DNA of 64,000 bases from Marinovum algicola. GTDB lineage: Bacteria > Pseudomonadota > Alphaproteobacteria > Rhodobacterales > Rhodobacteraceae. The notes beneath the pieces are model-generated. The model made no database searches and had not been told where the DNA came from. It saw only the letters and a program-made list of their open reading frames with translations. Both the position numbers and the translations under genes were made by a program. Positions 62,510-64,000 of the stretch are shown here, piece after piece. Positions within the stretch are counted from its first letter, which is position 1. Each line of letters starts with the position of its first letter. The DNA lies in the NCBI RefSeq assembly GCF_900109145.1, contig NZ_FNYY01000017.1, forward strand, positions 35,337-99,336, written 5' to 3'.

Positions 62510-64000
62510 CAGCAACGATCCGACTGACCGCCGCACAGGCGATGGTGCGCTATATCGCGGCGCAGAAAAACCAGGATGGCGATCCTTTCCTTGCCGGGTG
62601 CTGGGCGATCTTCGGCCATGGCAATGTGGCCGGGCTCGGCGAGGCGCTGCATGCCGTGAAGGACAGCTTTCCCACCTGGCGCGGCCACAACGAACAGACC
62701 ATGGCGCATGCCGCGATTGCCTATGCCAAGCAATCGGGGCGCAAACGGGCGATGGCGGTCACCTCCTCGATCGGTCCGGGGGCGGCCAACATGGTCACCG
62801 CCGCGGCGCTGGCGCATGTCAATCGGCTGCCCGTGCTGCTGATCCCGGGCGACGTCTTTGCCACCCGTGGCCCCGACCCGGTGCTGCAACAGATCGAGGA
62901 CTTCCAGGATGGCACGGCAACCGTTAATGATGCGTTTAGGCCGCTGACGCGGTATTTTGACCGCATCACCCGCCCGGAACAGCTTCTGACGGCGCTGCCG
63001 CGGGCCTTTCGCGTCCTGACCGATCCGGCAGACTGCGGCCCGGTCTGCCTGTCTTTCTGTCAGGATGTTCAGGCCGAAGCTTTTGAATATCCCGAGAGTT
63101 TCTTTGTGCCCCGGGTCTGGCGCCCGCGTCGCATCCGCCCCGACGAGGCCGAGCTGGCCGAGGTCGCCGAGATCATCCGCGCCGCCCGCCGTCCGGTGAT
63201 CGTGGCCGGCGGCGGGGTGCATTACGCCGGTGCCACCGGGGCGCTGCACGCCTTTGCCGAGGCGCACAACATCCCGGTGACCGAGACCCAGGCCGGCAAA
63301 TCGGCGCTGCCCTGGGACCATGCGCTCAACCTCGGACCGGTCGGTGTCACCGGCGGCGCGGCGGCCAATACGGTCTGCGCCGAGGCCGATGTGGTGCTCG
63401 GGGTCGGCACGCGGTTCCAGGACTTCACCACCGGGTCGTGGGGGCTTTTTGCCCATCCCGGGCGGCGGCTGATCTCGCTCAATGTCGCGGCCTATGACGC
63501 GATGAAGCACGGCGCCGCGCCGTTGCTGGCGGACGCCCTGGTCGGGCTGACGGAGTTGAGCGCGGCACTCGACGGCTATACCGCGCCGGGCAAGACCGAC
63601 GGGCTGAAATCCGACTGGTTCGGCAAGGTCGACCCGCTGACCGCGGCGCCTGAGGACAGCAATCAGCTGCCGACCGACATGCAGGTGATCGGCGCGGTGC
63701 AGCGCGCGGCGAACGAGGACACCGTGGTGATCTGCGCCGCCGGCACCATGCCGGGCGAGCTGCACAAGCTGTGGAAGGCCGGGCGCCCGGGCAGCTACCA
63801 CATGGAATACGGCTTCACCTGCATGGGCTACGAGATCGCCGGCGCCATGGGCATCAAGATGGCGGACCCGGCGCGCGACGTGATCTGCTTTACCGGCGAC
63901 GGCACCTACATGATGGCCAATTCCGAGATGGCGACGGCGGCGATGATGGGCATCGCCTTTACCGTGGTGGTGACCGACAACCGCGGCTATGGCTGCATCA
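62506..64000 (+). CDS. iolD: 3D-(3,5/4)-trihydroxycyclohexane-1,2-dione hydrolase, 5' part
   Basis: This thiamine-diphosphate enzyme cleaves the C-C ring bond in inositol catabolism. Visible are the N-terminal ThDP-binding part (AQAMVRYIAAQKNQDGDPFL, GHNEQTMAHAAIAYAK), central GxGxxxAxA-type domain (VIVAGGGVHYAGATG) and the C-terminal ThDP motif opening GDGTYMMANSEM. The frame starts at 62506 (ATGA overlap with iolC) and runs off the right edge after 498 codons; about 120 more would be expected. Confidence 0.93.
   Translation, partial: MTATIRLTAAQAMVRYIAAQKNQDGDPFLAGCWAIFGHGNVAGLGEALHAVKDSFPTWRGHNEQTMAHAAIAYAKQSGRKRAMAVTSSIGPGAANMVTAAALAHVNRLPVLLIPGDVFATRGPDPVLQQIEDFQDGTATVNDAFRPLTRYFDRITRPEQLLTALPRAFRVLTDPADCGPVCLSFCQDVQAEAFEYPESFFVPRVWRPRRIRPDEAELAEVAEIIRAARRPVIVAGGGVHYAGATGALHAFAEAHNIPVTETQAGKSALPWDHALNLGPVGVTGGAAANTVCAEADVVLGVGTRFQDFTTGSWGLFAHPGRRLISLNVAAYDAMKHGAAPLLADALVGLTELSAALDGYTAPGKTDGLKSDWFGKVDPLTAAPEDSNQLPTDMQVIGAVQRAANEDTVVICAAGTMPGELHKLWKAGRPGSYHMEYGFTCMGYEIAGAMGIKMADPARDVICFTGDGTYMMANSEMATAAMMGIAFTVVVTDNRGYGCI

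Noticed and set aside
59366..62536. A 1056-codon open frame opposite iolG and iolC
   Set aside because: It is a mirror of two genes with intact catalytic motifs; no independent evidence of coding.

Overview
The window is GC-rich DNA from an alphaproteobacterium, most likely a member of the Rhodobacteraceae (Rhodobacterales). The grounds are indirect: the density of ABC and TRAP uptake operons, DUF1127 and LysR/GntR/DeoR regulators, a bifunctional IolC with a DUF2090 tail, and closest-sounding family types. No rRNA, tRNA, CRISPR array or intact insertion sequence was seen. Coding density is very high and most genes within operons overlap by 1 or 4 nt (TGATG, ATGA).

Layout. 1-1758: the 5' part of a GntR/FCD regulator, divergent from an M20 amidase of the allantoate/N-carbamoyl-amino-acid type, with a palindrome between them. 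1790-17914: a phosphorus-acquisition block with a Ugp-type glycerol-3-phosphate transporter, a Phn-type transporter with a HAD phosphatase and DeoR regulator, a Na/Pi cotransporter with a NUDIX hydrolase, and an AfuABC-type (sugar-phosphate or iron) transporter. 17943-26162: a YdiJ-like FAD/Fe-S dehydrogenase, gamma-glutamyltransferase, an SDR, a GhrA-like reductase and two LysR regulators. 26191-30648: a minus-strand operon of creatininase-family amidohydrolase, TRAP transporter and RraA-like protein. 30780-41949: an eight-gene minus-strand operon of hydantoinase/oxoprolinase A and B, a Tat-exported peptide-type binding protein, Dpp-type transporter genes including a fused permease-ATPase, an SDR and a DAO-type oxidase. 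42444-46463: a second TRAP transporter with a mandelate-racemase-family enzyme.

46464-53391 looks like an inserted segment. Degraded transposase sequence lies on the left and a decayed tyrosine recombinase on the right. Between them are queC-queD-queE-queF (7-deazaguanine/queuosine synthesis) and a cobalamin-riboswitch-controlled btuF-btuC-btuD-type corrinoid transporter. 53392-54009 holds a small exported protein and a DUF1127 protein. 54404-64000 is a myo-inositol cluster: LacI regulator, inosose isomerase-like protein, ABC transporter, iolG, iolC and the start of iolD, which runs off the right edge.

Taken together the genes describe a scavenging heterotroph with many uptake routes, each paired with enzymes for its substrate. 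The points most worth checking are the hyuAB-Dpp-SDR-DAO operon with its fused transporter subunit; a 17-bp element (16/17 identical) shared by the promoter regions of that operon and the creatininase-TRAP-RraA operon; stem-loops directly after the binding-protein gene in four separate transport operons; GntR- and LacI-type operator palindromes; and the remnant-flanked que-btu segment.
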